Position numbers and translations under genes: made by a program | Notes under the pieces: generated by a model | The model's input: only the letters and a program-made list of their open reading frames with translations | Told to the model about the DNA's origin: nothing | Databases searched by the model: none | Shown here: one piece after another, positions 20,437 through 32,215 of the stretch | How positions within the stretch are numbered: position 1 is the first letter of the stretch | Layout: each line of letters starts with the position of its first letter | Assembly: GCA_036346275.1 (NCBI GenBank) | Contig: CM070711.1 | Span: forward strand, 53,726,192 to 53,790,191 | Direction: 5' to 3' | Length of the DNA stretch: 64,000 bases | Source: Otatea glauca | Lineage: Eukaryota; Streptophyta; Magnoliopsida; Poales; Poaceae

Positions 20437-20991
20437 TTGTTCTTCAGAAGAAACAATGAACTGAATTTGGTTAGCTACGCCGATGCTGGGTATTTGTCAG
20501 ACCCGCATACTGGTATGTCCCAAACTGGCTATGTTTTCCTATGTGGAGGAACAACAGTTTCCTGGAAGTCGTCTAAGCAGACTCTCGTCTCAACGTCGAC
20601 AAACCACTCGAAAATCATTACTTTGTATGAAGCATCTCGTGAATGTGCATGGCTCCAAAGAATGGTTCACCACATCCAGAAGTCATGTGGCTTGAACATT
20701 GAGCAAACTCCCACGATCATCTATGAAGATAATGCAGCTTGTGTTGCTCAAGCACAGATGGGTTATGTGAAGAGCAATCTCACGAAGCATATCAACCCCA
20801 AGTTCTTCTATGCTCACGAATTGCATAAGATGAACGAGATTAAGATATTGCATACTAAGTCATGTGAAAATCTCGCAGATTTGTTCACTAAATCACTCCT
20901 AGCATCTACCTTTGAAATGTGCGTAAAAGGGATTGGGATGATAAGACTTAGAGAAGTGCAGATTTCAAGGGAGATCCCACATAAATCTTGA
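20437..20991 (+). pseudogene. Copia-2 RNase H
   Basis: 184 codons open. VSYADAGYLSDPHTGMSQTG, VSWKSSKQTLVSTSTNHSKI, TLYEASRECAWLQRM, EDNAACVAQAQMGYVKSN and LADLFTKSLL are the Copia RNase H signature, ending about 240 bp before the 3' LTR. The protein is nearly intact and would be the C-terminus of the polyprotein. Confidence 0.88.
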
Positions 20992-21232
20992 ATATGAATT
21001 TTGAGTACCCAACATGAATCTCGAAGATTAGTGGTTGAAGTTTGGGTGAATTGTACTCTTTTTCCTTAGCAAGTTTTTCATGAAGTTTTTTTGCATAAGG
21101 TTTTAACGAGGCAATTCGTGCAACACAGTAAGTGTAAGCTATGTACTCTTTCTCCAAGTATTTTTTTCCACTGGGTTTTTCTTGAGTTTTAATGAGGCAT
21201 ATGCATCTCGCGGCAAAGAGTCCAAGGGGGAG

Positions 21233-21460
21233 TGTTGGGAAACCACGTGGCCCAATGAAAAGCCTACGATGGTCTCTTAGCCGAAACCCTAGACGACTAC
21301 TATATAAGGAGGAGGGTCCCCTATGTACAAGCAATCAGAATAGCAATAAAGAATCTAATCGCCGTTCTCCCTGAACCTGTGTGTCTCTCTTTCTCTCTCT
21401 GTTCTTCAATTCAGATCTGTTCGAGAACTCCGGACTATTCGATAGCGAAGTTCCTTAACA
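21233..21460 (+). repeat. Copia-2 3' LTR
   Basis: 228 bp, TGTTGGGAAACC...CCTTAACA, preceded by CCAAGGGGGAG and followed by ATAGG, the diverged TSD. Confidence 0.88.
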
Positions 21461-21639
21461 ATAGGTTGCCCATCTGCCCAGCCGGCAGCACTGTGCTGCG
21501 CTCCTGTGTTCGTTCGCTTTCTAGGCTTTTGCGCGTGACGGCAAGACACAACGGGACACAAATATGAGTGTAACGACGCACACCGTTACAAGAACCAAGG
21601 CCCTGGCAAACTTCTACCAAACAAAGTTTAAAATCTCGC

Positions 21640-23060
21640 CGAAATTTCGCGAGATCTTAGTTTCTGGATGTGAACAATTTTTGAAATGCCGGTCGGAATA
21701 TTTTCTTTTTTAAAATTGCTACAATAATTTCAGAAATCTCAATGCGATTTCGTGTTTTTTTTGACCGGATTTGGTCTAATAACCCCTAAGAAAGTCATCT
21801 CCTATGAAAATGAAAATTTATTGAAAAACCGAATTTTTGAGGCAATTATTTAAAACTATAGAAACATTGTCGGTTTTTTTTTATAAAATTGTACATAATT
21901 TATCATGATGTGAAAAATTTATGTTACCATCCTAAGAAGTGTAGGATCATACAGAAAAAATTTCAAAATAATTGAACTTCATTTGTTATCTTTAAAAACA
22001 TCAAAAACAGAATGAACATAATTGGGACAGTAACTTTGTCAGAATTTTATAAATTTTCTCGAATGTGATCATGATCCAAAATTTTTATGAGAGATTAATA
22101 ATGTCCTCAGTACCATTATCGAGAATTTTTAAAAAAATTCAAATTTTTTGTTTGCTCAATCAAATCTATGTATGCATTGAACTTCATTTGTTATATTTCA
22201 AAAATCAAAAACAGAAAGAACATAAATAGTACAGTGCACTTGTAAGAATTTTATAAATTTATTGGTGTGTGATCATGATTCAAAAATTTTATGAGATCTT
22301 AAGCATTTCTTTAGAACACTTCTACAAAATTTTCAAAAATTTTAAACCTTTTTTGATTGCTAAAGCAAATATATATCGATCATCAGGCTTTTATGAGGAC
22401 GTAACACTGTCAAAATTTTTGGAACTTCTTAAAGTTTAATCATCATATGAAAATTTTATAGAAACATTATTAATACATCAGGACCATCAACAAAAATTTT
22501 CAAAATTTTCTAACATGGTTTGTACCATTTTTCATTTGGTTGAAGTTTGCCCGTAAGGCTTTTATCAGTACAGTAGCACTATCTGGATTTTTAAAAATTT
22601 ATGAAGCTTGATCATCATCTGAAATTTTATGGGAATATTAGTGATGCATCATAACCATGGAAAACAAATTTCAAAATGTTCTAACGTGGTTTGTTTTATT
22701 TTTCATTCGGTTCAAACTTGCCGGTTAGCGCTTTATTAGGATAGTAGCAATGTTTGAATTTTTAAAAAATTTCTCAAAGTTGATATTCATTTGAAATATT
22801 TATGGGAACATCAGTGATGTGTCAGGGACCTCCACAAAAAAATTCAAAATGTTTTGACATTGTTTGAGCTATTTTTCACTCGGTGCAATCTTGCTGAGAT
22901 CTCGGCAAAACCAGCCGAAATTTCAGTTTTAAAATCCGGATTTCAAATTTTGTTTTTATGTTTCGTCTAGAATTTGTTCGAAAGTTCAAGATCTCGGTGA
23001 GATTTTGCTCTCCGGCTAGCTCCGAGATATCGAGCGAAAATGAGATTTCAAAGCCTGTCA
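21640..23060. repeat. Degenerate tandem array, about 170-190-bp period, with AATCTCG-type flanks
   Basis: At least five units, best seen at 22386, 22557 and 22727 (CTTTTAT...AGTAGCA, GATCATCATCTGAAATTTTA, CATCAGTGATG, AAAATTTTCAAAATTTTCTA). Earlier units near 21960, 22018 and 22205 share ATTGAACTTCATTTGTTAT and GTGATCATGATCCAAAATTT. It is bordered by AAATCTCGCCGAAATTTCGC (21631) and CTGAGATCTCGGCAAAACC (22893). No coding; parent element not recognised. 21461-21640 shows nothing. Confidence 0.7.
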
Positions 23061-23396
23061 CCAAATATGTGTCGTATCGGCCAAAGAAAAATCACTTCTA
23101 GGGAGTATCCCCAGTATATATAATAACTAATAATTGGTACCAAACGGGTGAACAATCATCGGTTGAACTTCGGATGGCTCTGGCTCTTCCGTGTGTTTTT
23201 AGCAGCAGCCAACCAACTATTGATGTAACCATACATGAGTGGAGTGCAGGGCAGGAAGGCATGGGAATAAGTTCTTTCCCCCCTTTGCCCTTTGGACGAA
23301 GGCATGCAAATAAGACATGATATGCACGTATTTCATGCCTGTTGTGCTCTCATCAACTAGTCGTGGTAGGCTTTAAAATAGAGATGTACGTGTCGT

Positions 23397-23576
23397 GGGT
23401 GCAGATACTACACGGAGTTACAATCTAATTTCAGATGGTAGAGTTACCATCTCAACTATTTATTTCCTTCAAAGACATAGATTATACCATCTTCACTTCC
23501 ACCCGATCGGATATTAATAGTTAAGATTGCAACTCTATCAAATGGAGTTAACTTTTAACTCCAGGGATCTGCACCC
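23397..23576. mobile_element. Mutator-like MITE, 180 bp, 9-bp TSD
   Basis: Terminal inverted repeats GGGTGCAGAT at the left and its complement ATCTGCACCC at the right extend imperfectly to GGAGTTA. The flanks ACGTGTCGT (23388-23396) and TCGTGTCGT (23577-23585) agree at 8 of 9 positions, the duplication length of Mutator elements. No coding capacity. Confidence 0.72.
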
Positions 23577-24350
23577 TCGTGTCGTGGGTTGGCCTCCTAC
23601 ATGTTTCAAAATAAGCGTTCAGCAGTAATATCTTCTGTTCCATTCCACTTGGTTGTATAAAAAAAGATGCATTTTTTTCCCTTTGCTATCACGGTCCTGC
23701 GATCTAACTCTAAAGTTTTTACCATTCCTAACATGTACCACTAAATTATCCTTAAACTCTTGGAACTTTTGGTATCACCAATATTTACTTCTGGTATATC
23801 TTGATTTTAGATCAATGTATATATATTTTGGTACCTCCCCTGAATGATAAAAAGTCTCCTAACTGTTATGTTGGACTTGGACAGGAGTAAGCCATTTCTG
23901 AGTTTGGTTGAAACCCTATGACCATCTCGTTTTTACGGTGATATGTAAGATAATCGGATCAGTGGCAGTTGTCTACAAATCGAGTTGGTTGTTAGCGAAT
24001 TCGGACTCGAGTTATGGCGCGCACTATAGCATGTCAGCATTTGGCACAATGATGTGCATTGGCTTTTGGGGACTCTCCGGTTGCCATATCTAGTGACATA
24101 ACCTTTTCTTTCGGTGATAACTTTTTTAGATGTCGTCTTTAAAGGTATACAGTTGATATTTCAAAACTTGGATTGCTAATATATATAAGATAATTTGACA
24201 TGTGATTTTTTTCATAAAATATTTCATGTTATTATATTGATGATAATTTTATAATTAGGAAAAGTGATGTTTAATAATTTGTATTGGAGAGCATGTTAGG
24301 TAAAAAGACGAAGGTAGCAGCCGTTAGCACCGCATTAGGTTCTGCATGTG
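23577..24350. other. AT-rich intergenic stretch, nothing recognised
   Basis: Short ORFs only; no repeat or domain found. Confidence 0.5.
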
Positions 24351-24600
24351 TACTACATCTGTCAAATTATAAGTCATTCTAGATTCATGTTGGTCAAATA
24401 TTTTTTTAGGTTTGACTACTAATATATAAAGAATTACCTAGATCCATCATCAAACATACTTTCATAATATATAACTATTTTTATTTCAAATAACATATTT
24501 TGATAGAAATTGTTAGCCAAAATGTCCTAAAGGACTTACTCTCCCTCCGGTCACAAATTCGTCATTTTGAACATATGTTTTGTAACATTATTCCATCTCA
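24351..24600. repeat. Two Stowaway-like MITE ends, apparently truncated
   Basis: TACTACATCTGTCAAATTAT at 24351 resembles the Stowaway terminus CTCCCTCCGTCCCAAATTAT, and CTCCCTCCGGTCACAAATTC at 24541 is a closer match preceded by TA. I cannot find the complementary right end of either, so they are probably remnants. Confidence 0.45.
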
Positions 24601-24883
24601 CAAGAAAGTTCCTCTTGAACCATCCTGGGTCCACCCATCTCGTTGACAGGTTCGTGTAGAAGAAGTTACACCCTGAATTCGTAATCTCCCGTTGTAGCTA
24701 CTATGTCAGATGAACCAGGAACACTAGCTCCCTCGTGAACAAGCTTCCTTTGTTCGCTCACACGTGAAAATCCATCTCCAGTCTAAGGAGAACTTTTGGG
24801 TGCTTTAGCTAGATCATATCAGAGTCAAAGGAGAGGAAGATAGAAGAAAGAGAGTATGCATAGCTAGCTATAGCGACAAACAA

Positions 24884-25104
24884 GAAATAAGGCATTGGTG
24901 CTGAGGAAAAATACTGCATATGACACGTTTGCATACGTGTGAACCACAAGATCATAAGGAAAGATGCTTCTCGGGGCATCTGAGAATGATTAGAGAGAAA
25001 TAAGGCATTGGTGATGAGGAAAAATACTGCATATGACATGTTTGCGCGTGTGAACCACCGTATCATAAGGAAAGATGCCTCTCCGGGCATCTAAGAATGA
25101 TTCG
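24884..25104. repeat. Direct duplication, two units of about 112 bp
   Basis: GAAATAAGGCATTGGTG, GAGGAAAAATACTGCATATG, TGTGAACCAC and ATCATAAGGAAAGATGC appear in the same order in both units (from 24884 and 24996), with about 90% identity by eye. The minus-strand ORF over it (24809-25090) merely reflects the repeat. Confidence 0.8.
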
Positions 25105-26935
25105 AGCCGTATGAAGGGAAACTTCCAAGTACAGTTTGTTTTGGGGAAGGAGCCTGATAGGGTCCCATGACTGACTTGCCCGGGTCTAAGTGAAAGTAAA
25201 AAAGTGAAGTGGTGGGCCTACCCATCCCAACCTGGGGTATGCTGGGATTCGCATGAGCTGCACCATACACTTCGATAGCCTCCCAGGAATTGCATGAACC
25301 CTAGCACAAATCGGCCCTTATCAGAACTCTACACGCAGCATGTGGTTGTGGTCGAATCGGTGAATGGCGAGGACTGCGGTGGCGGGCAGAAGAGGAGACA
25401 CAAAGAGCTGTTGTGCCTGTAGGGAACGGCGAGAGGAGCAGTGTTACCTCAAGGGGATCGAGGCAGATGCGGCAATGAAGGTCGGGAGCGGATCGACGTG
25501 GTGAAGGAGGAGGTGATGCATGCAGGGATCGAGAGGAGCACGGGCAAAGGAAACGAAAGAGGAGAGGAATGGACGGATCGTTGACACGAAGGAGTTCGGA
25601 CGGCCCTTGTGATTTGTGAATGAACACTAAACAATAATACAGTGCCAATGTGAAATGTCGTTGTAGAAAAAACAATCATATTTGTGTTATGATGATCATT
25701 TCATATTCTCTTCTGCGATTTCAGATGTTATCCTCATTCCTATGTTAATTTAAACTTTGAGATATCACAAGCCATATCATTGAAAATATGACCCTGTCAT
25801 TCACTAAAGGAGAGAAGCAACAGCTGAGCTACACACATATGCCCACACACACGTACACACATGCACTCAGCTCCAGATAAGAACGCTTCCTTGTTTGATG
25901 TAAAGAATATAAGCACAATGTAAATTCTATGAATAGCATGTTATTTACTCGAGCATGTTTCAAGAAAGTGCATATTCATGCGTAAACATATTGCTTATGG
26001 TCATTTCTTGGGTACATGATTATTACTAACACATTATTACGATCTGAATATTATCACAATGGGATGCTTAATCATGGAACTGGAGCGCTCATCCTCTCTC
26101 GGGCAATTCTTCTGGCACTCTCCGAGCGTAGGGTAGCACTTGTTATTCGTCCTGTTATGGCAACAGAACCATCCCTCTGGCGGGATAAAGCTTTTAATGC
26201 ATGGTGTCACGCCGTTGATCTTGATTTCGTTGCTTCCTCCAATCATCAAGTTGCTCCCCACGCCCTCAATGCTTCCACCTTAAAGATCAAAAGGAGCACA
26301 TATAACTTTCCAACATAAAACGAAACTAGTATGAAACTAGTATAGTGCCCGTACTAACGCTACGACAGCAGTACACCTGCTTATCAATTAAATGATAAGA
26401 TAAGTATGAATATAACACTTAATAATAAATAATCGCAGTGCCCGTATGCGAGTACAAAAATGAAGATATAACACTCAATAATATTTTTCGCTAAACGTTT
26501 TCCGTATGCTCTTAAGACTTGTTCACGTATGTATGTACGCCGACGTCGCCGGTCACCGTTGTCGCACGTAAAAGCCTCGCGGCATCGCCGAATGGCTGGA
26601 GGTATGGCACCTCCGTTCCAGCGTTTGGGCGTTCTTTAGTTAGGAATTCCCGGGACCTGCGCAAGGAACACGGGAAAGAAATGTATGGATTTAGTTTGTG
26701 TTTTTTTAAAAAATTCTGTTGCGATTAACAAGAGAAGAGAAGATGGTGTGTATGATAAGGGATTAAGGGGTTGTATATGTACTACATATTTAGAAGGAGA
26801 GCCAATCAAACAAGAAAATAAACAGGGTGGATTCGCATGCAAGGAAACCAGACTTGAATTTTTTACTATCCTGGTCTCGTGATCGTTTTTTCCCTCGAAT
26901 ATGACCCTTCTGGAGACTTTTTTACGGATCTAGCC
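25105..26935. other. Intergenic stretch, no supportable gene
   Basis: Holds minus-strand Ser/Pro-rich ORFs at 25301-25679 and a 100-codon + ORF at 26016-26318; neither has a motif I recognise. TAGTGCCCGTACTAACGCTA at 26334 resembles sequence common in grass repeats, but no element border is visible. Confidence 0.45.
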
Positions 26936-26939
26936 CCAT

Positions 26940-27290
26940 AGAGCCTAATTTCAGCGCACGGAGAGCACTGAATTTTTTTAATTTTTTATCCACGGAACCA
27001 GCGGTCTGTGAGTGCTACTTAATTTTTTTCAATTTTTTCTCGCGGAACTAGCGGTCGGCGAGCACTGTTTAATTTTTATCTTTTTTTCCCTGCGGATCCA
27101 GCGGTCCGTGAGCACAGTTTATTTTTCCATATTTTCCCAGAATTATTCAGTGGACGGGCACCGCTTGAATTTTTTTTTATTTTTTCTTCCACGCTTGAAT
27201 TTTTCAGCAGCTGCCGAGCATTTATTTTTTGCCAAAATTATCAAGCGGACGGGCACCGCTTGATTGTTTTTTTATTTTTCGGGAATTTTT
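26940..27290. repeat. Tandem repeat, about 50-bp period
   Basis: Units of AGCGGTC(C/G)G(T/C)GAGCAC followed by TTTAATTTTT and a T-rich tail recur near 26956, 26999, 27049, 27099, 27148 and 27241. The later units change to GGACGGGCACCGCTTGA. Confidence 0.72.
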
Positions 27291-27479
27291 TACTGTATTG
27301 GCATCAACGTTATAATTTTTTCTGAATCAACTCTCGCGACGATGAATTTGTGACTGTAGCCTCAAGTCGGAAAAATTAAGCGGAGCAGTGGCGCGATATT
27401 ATTTACCAGCGCCTAGGCTCGAATTTTTTACTATATTAGTATCATCATTATAATTTTTTCCGAATCAGGCTCTCGCGGT

Positions 27480-27730
27480 GATGAATTTGCGATTGTAGCC
27501 TCGAGACAGAAAAATCAACGGAGAGGTGCTGGAATTTTTTTCCCCGCGGTTGAGAAGCATTGTAATTTTTTTCCCATGCACGAAATTATCCAGCGGTCGG
27601 GTAGAGCTTGATTTTTATTTTTTGTGCCTGAAATTTCCCATCGTCCGTTGGATAATTTCAGACGTGGGAAAAAAATTCCAGCACCTCTCCGTTGAATTTT
27701 TTCAGCTCCAGGCTACAATCGCAAATTGAG
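27480..27730. repeat. Long inverted repeat (hairpin), arms up to about 100 bp
   Basis: Left arm 27480-27600 and right arm 27644-27730 are complementary: AATTTGCGATTGTAGCCT, then AACGGAGAGGTGCTGGAATT, then TTTTTCCC and GAAATTATCCA pair with the right arm in reverse. The left arm has an additional roughly 30-bp stretch (27546-27575) as asymmetric bulge. A further diverged copy of the left arm start lies at 27340-27360. Probably a MITE-like foldback; no TSD found. Confidence 0.75.
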
Positions 27731-28199
27731 AACAATCTCTAATGAAAAATGATTCAAACAAAGTTGAAATCTAAATATTATATATATTTGAGTTTCGGGA
27801 AGTATAAGGATTCTAATAAAATTAGTTTCATTCAATTCTCAGTTCTTTTGCAATATTTTTACATGTAGCATATCTTTGGGCCTTTTCTTTAAATTTGAAT
27901 TTGAAATTCACCCGGGACTATTTTTAAAATATTTTTGCATATTATGGAAGAACTTGATTTTGGATGATTTTAGAATTTTGTTTCATTTTATTTAGACATA
28001 TAATGTAAAAGTTACAAATACTTGTATGCTCTCGGGTAATGAAAATTCTAAAGAAAATAGAAAATACGCTTTCGCAGAACAGAAAGCGTCTTTCCTCTGT
28101 GGCGCGTGCTCTTTTACACTGGCCAGCAGTCACTGACCTTGGGGCCCGCCTGTCAGCAAGAGCAAAACAGGGGACCAGCTAGGGCTGGCCACTGGCGGA

Positions 28200-28790
28200 G
28201 CTACGGTCATGGATGGGCCCGGCCGAGGGCACCATTAGCACCAGCTCGCTGACGCGCACCTGCCAGTGGACTTGATCGCCGCCGGCGATGGCCGAAGATG
28301 CCTCGCCATTGAGTGAACCCTGCGAGTGATGCTTCGCCACACAGCTTCAGAATGGGCTCTCCTCCGATCGCCGCCGAGGGCCGCGCGGGCTCTCCTCTGC
28401 TCGCCCCGGCCGCCGCGTCGATCTCCTCCTCCGCGCGCCCCGATCGCGCTGTCCCGGCCGTCGTGTGCAATCTCTCGGCCACGCTGCCCCGTCTCCACCG
28501 AGTGCGGTCTAGCGTCGCCGTTCGCGGGCGTGCGTCGCCGATCGTCGGGCGGGTTCTCCTCTGATCACCGCCGAGGGCCACGCGGGCTCTCCTCCGATCG
28601 CTGCCGAGGGCCGCGCGGGCTCTCCGCCGCTCGTCCCGATAGCCGCGTCGATCTCCTCTTCCATGCGCCCTGGACGTCGTGTGGATCTCCTCCTCCGCGC
28701 GCCCCGGTCGCTGTGTGCAATCTCCTGGCCGCGCTGCCCCGTCTTCCCATTTCTTTTTCCCAGCACGTATGTATCGATCATTTTCTATTC
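28200..28790. other. GC-rich low-complexity block with internal repeats
   Basis: CTCCTCCGATCGC(C/T)GCCGAGG and GGCCGCGCGGGCTCTCC units recur at about 28361, 28556 and 28589, and CTCCTCCGCGCGCCCCG occurs at 28425 and 28688. Overlapping Arg-rich frames on both strands arise from composition. It may be the leader of an old transposon, as similar blocks occur in both Copia leaders; unproven. Confidence 0.5.
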
Positions 28791-29645
28791 TAGAAAGTTT
28801 TTTTTTGTTGATTGTTTCCTTTTCCTTGATTTCCTTTTCCCAACACGTATGTATCGGTCATTTCCTTTTCCAAAACATTTGTTTCCTTTTCTTTGATTGT
28901 TTCCTTTTCAATAAAGATGCTGGATGGAGGTGCGGGGAGAAGGTATGTTATGGGCCACGGGAATGATTAGACACACTAAACATGGCCATCGGATGTGGGT
29001 GAGTAAAGCTGAGGAAAGATCTGAGAGGTTAATTTTGATGGAGGCAAGTTTCTGGGGACATTTCGCTGGGTGCACGAAGGTTGAGCAATCTCTAGTGGGA
29101 TGCACTATTTGGGGTGGACGTAAAAAAGAATGTTTAGGTGCATTATAAAGGGGTATAGATGTATCTGTGTGCATGCATGCGTGTCGAAATCTACTAATGT
29201 AAACATGAAAAATCGATTCAAGATCTTTTCTTTTGTGAAAGAATGAATACTCAAGATCGACGAAACTACTTATAAATCAAAATGAACCGTCTTACAAAAA
29301 AATGAACTTTGATAAATTACGTACCGTATATAGGAATGGCAAAACAACCAAATAAAACCAGGGAAAGTAGCAAGAGTACTTGGCTACTTTGCTTCATGGG
29401 CTTCGCCATATAGTTGGTGTGTGCTGTTGGTCGGATTGTGACTTGTGTGTGTCACCTGGTTGTTCCATGGGTAATATATACTGGCCAGCGTTACGCGCTA
29501 CGCTGCATCGTGTGAAAATTCGGCATGTAACGTTGCGACCTGCAAAATTTGGAAAATTCGGTCGCGCGACGCTACGACGTGCGAAATTTGGTCCGACGGA
29601 TATTTCTGAAAAAACGCGTAACTTCGGTTTTGTGTTTTTTGTATA
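28791..29645. other. Intergenic stretch, nothing recognised
   Basis: T- and C-rich repeats of CCTTTTCC(C/A)A(A/G)CACGTATGTATC occur twice at 28753 and 28837. The rest has short ORFs only. Confidence 0.5.
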
Positions 29646-29649
29646 AAAT

Positions 29650-30470
29650 ATGGGCTGCTAGAAGCCATCGGCGAATGTGTGGATTTTTTTTAAGAAAACC
29701 GCGAATGGATTTAAATGTCATTTAATTTTTTTTGCGTAAAAATAGGTCGGTAGGACCCGTCGGCTAATTTGTAGGCTGCTATAAACCTTCGGCGAATCTG
29801 TGTTTTTTTAGGGAGAAAACTGAGGATGTATGTTTTTTTTGAAGAAAACCGCGTCGATTCTGGAAAAAGATTTAAAGTCATTTAATTTTTTTTGCGTAAA
29901 AATGAGTCGGTAGGACCTGTCGGCTGATTTTGTGGACTGTTATAAACCTTCGGCGAATCTATGTTTTTTTAAGGACTGCTAGGAGCTGTCAGCGAATGTG
30001 TAGATTTTTTTTGAGAAAACCACGGAGGGATTTAAACGTTATTTAATTTTTTTGCGTAAAAATAGGTCGATAGGACCCGTCGGTTAATTTGTAGACTACT
30101 ACAAACTTTCGGCGAATATTTTTTTAGGAGAAAACGAGGATGTATTTTTTCGGGTCCATTCTGCAAAAAAAATGATTTAAACGTTATTTAATTTTTTTTG
30201 CGTAAAAATAGGTCGGTAGGACCCGCCAACTAATTTTTGGACCGCTATAAACGTTCGACGAATCTGTGTTTTTTTTGAAAGAAAACACCGTCTATTCTAA
30301 AAAAATGATTTAATTTTTTTTGGGTAAAAATGGGTTGGTAGAACCCGTCGGCGTATTTGTGGACTGCTATAAATCTTCGACGAATCTATGTTTGTTTTTA
30401 GAGAAAACCACGGATGTATTTTTTTTGTTTTTTTTCGGGTCCACTATGCAAAAAAATGGCTAGAGTTGAA
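29650..30470. repeat. Tandem array, about 125-158-bp units
   Basis: Five units contain TTTAATTTTTTTTGCGTAAA, GGTCGGTAGGACCCGTCGG, CTGCTATAAACCTTCGGCGA and ATCTGTGTTTTTTTA, with unit anchors near 29754, 29908, 30066, 30210 and 30335. It is non-coding and runs up to the truncated end of element A. Confidence 0.8.
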
Positions 30471-30604
30471 CATAAACCGTGGAGGGGCCTAAACATATTT
30501 TCATATTTTCTAGGATCCTATTTTATAAAAACCTACGAGAGAACCCAAATGTAAACCACAGAGAGACCTAAACGTAATTTAATTTTTTTGTAGGATCCTT
30601 TCTA

Positions 30605-31375
30605 TTAAAACTTCTTGAGTTGTGACAAGGACCTAAATGGGTACGGACAGCACGACCATATAAAGCCTCAAATGGCGACATCCGCAAACTAGCCTCGTAA
30701 TCGTTGTTATAATCGAACTCGCATATGGCAAACATTTGTCCCATGATGTAGTATAGGCTAATGCACAAGCCCTTAACATATCCTCCGTAATTTGATTTAC
30801 CCTTTCGCTTGACCATCCATGCGGGTGATATGCCGTCTTTGAAGTTCAAACGCGTTCCCATGGCTTCATGCAATTTATCCCAAAATCTCGAGGTGAATCT
30901 GGGTACCTCGTTCGACACTATTTTCTTTGGTACCCATGCAAACACACAATTCGGCTATGTATAGTTACGCTAACCGGTCTCTAAGTAAGTTGTCTTGATC
31001 GAATGAAGTGAGCAACTTTGGTCGATCGATCCACGATAACCCATATAAAATCATACCCACTTTGGGTTCTTGGCAACCCGGTGATGAAATCCATACCGAT
31101 TTCTTCCCATTTCCATTCGAACTTTTAACGGTTGTAGTAATCTTGCAGGTCTCGGTGTATTGCCTTAACTCTCCGCATATATCACATAAGGCAACATGCT
31201 CGTGACTTCACGCTTCATATTCGCCACCAAAACCTCTCCCTTAAGTCTGGTACATCTTGGCGCTTCTGGATGGATTGAATACTTGGAATCGTGAGCCTCT
31301 TCTAAAATCAATCGCTTAAGCTCCGTCATTTGGCACACAAATACGACCCTTGAACCACATGGTACCCCGGCCATC
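30605..31375 (-). pseudogene. Element A integrase, truncated C-terminus
   Basis: Reading leftward: LKRLILEEAHDSKYSIHP (HH of the zinc domain), then ERY/EVLVANMKREVTS, then EWKWEEIGMDF (31116-31090 region), GYDFIWVIVDRSTKVAHF with substitutions, then WDKLHEAMGTRLNF and MSPFEALYGRAVRTHLG. The frame shifts several times. It ends at about 30605, where the tandem array begins; the chromodomain or C-terminal tail is lost. Confidence 0.82.
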
Positions 31376-32215
31376 CATAGTAAAATCTGCCGCTAATCCT
31401 TCATCCTTTTTAGCTTTGATTCGGTTGATTTTCTCATCATCCTTTTGCCCTTCCCAAATCTGATCTTCAAGCGTCGGCCTTACTTCCAAAGCAGCTATAA
31501 ATCCTTCTGGAACCATTACCAATTTTAACTTCTGAAACTCCTTACACAACTCCGATTGATCTTCCTGTACCATCATGTTTGTAACATAGTTTTTACGACT
31601 CAAGGCATCAGCCACTACATTTGCCTTTCCTGGATGGTGGTGGATTCCCATATTATAATCCTTGATCAGTTCCAACCATCTCCTTTGCCTCATGTTAAGA
31701 TCTGACTGGGTGAAGATATATTTCAAACTCTTGTGGTCCGTATATATCTCACATCTATTTCCCATGAGATAATGACGCCACAATTTCAAGGCATGCACCA
31801 CGGCAGCCAATTCCAAGTCATGCGTAGGATAATTCCCTTCATGCGGTCTTAACTGCCTTGACGCATATGCGACCACTTTACCCTCTTGCATCAATACGCA
31901 TCCAAGACCCTGTCTTGACGCATCACAGTATATATCGAAGCTGTTCTGAACATTAGGCAAAACCAACACTGGGGCTGTTGTCAAACGCTTCTTTAATTCC
32001 TCAAAACCCTTATCACAATCTGGCGTCCATGAAAATTTCTTTTCCTTTTTCAACAACTGCGTAAGAGGTCTCGCAATCGTCGAAAATCCTTCTATGAATC
32101 GGCGATAATATCCTGGCCATTCCCGAAAACTTCGGACTTGAGTGACTGACTTTGGTTGTTCCCAATGCAACACTGCCTCCACTTTGCTTGGGTCGACGGC
32201 AACTCCTTCTCGCAA
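31316..32215 (-). pseudogene. Element A RT C-terminus and RNase H
   Basis: A 299-codon open frame: VDPSKVEAVLHWEQPKSVTQ (RT thumb/connection), YYRRFIEGFSTIARPLTQLL, then RNase H with SFDIYCDASRQGLGCVLMQ (first Asp), LELAAVVHALKLWRHYL (Glu) and EIYTDHKSLKYIFTQSDLN (Asp), then VVADALSRK. All RNase H catalytic positions look intact. It is the longest intact piece of A. Confidence 0.9.

Larger units (their letters stand above)
15421..21460 (+). mobile_element. Copia-2: 6.04-kb Ty1/Copia retrotransposon, full length but inactive
   Basis: LTRs 15421-15624 and 21233-21460 both begin TGTTGGGAAACCACGTG and end GTTCCTTAACA. Flanks ACAGG and ATAGG form a TSD with one mismatch. A TTATCAGCACGA-type primer-site region follows the 5' LTR, and a purine tract CCAAGGGGGAG precedes the 3' LTR. 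Domain order gag, PR, INT, RT, RNase H is Copia. In-frame stops occur in gag, INT and upstream of RT, and the RT active site is YVDE. It is unrelated in sequence to Copia-1. Confidence 0.92.

Noticed and set aside
26016..26318. 100-codon ORF as a small gene
   Set aside because: No motif or repeat relation recognised, no supporting neighbours; such length is expected by chance in plant intergenic DNA.
28207..28793. ORFs of 124 and 155 codons as possible host gene
   Set aside because: Repetitive GC-rich sequence open in most frames, no splice-linked downstream exon and no recognisable domain.
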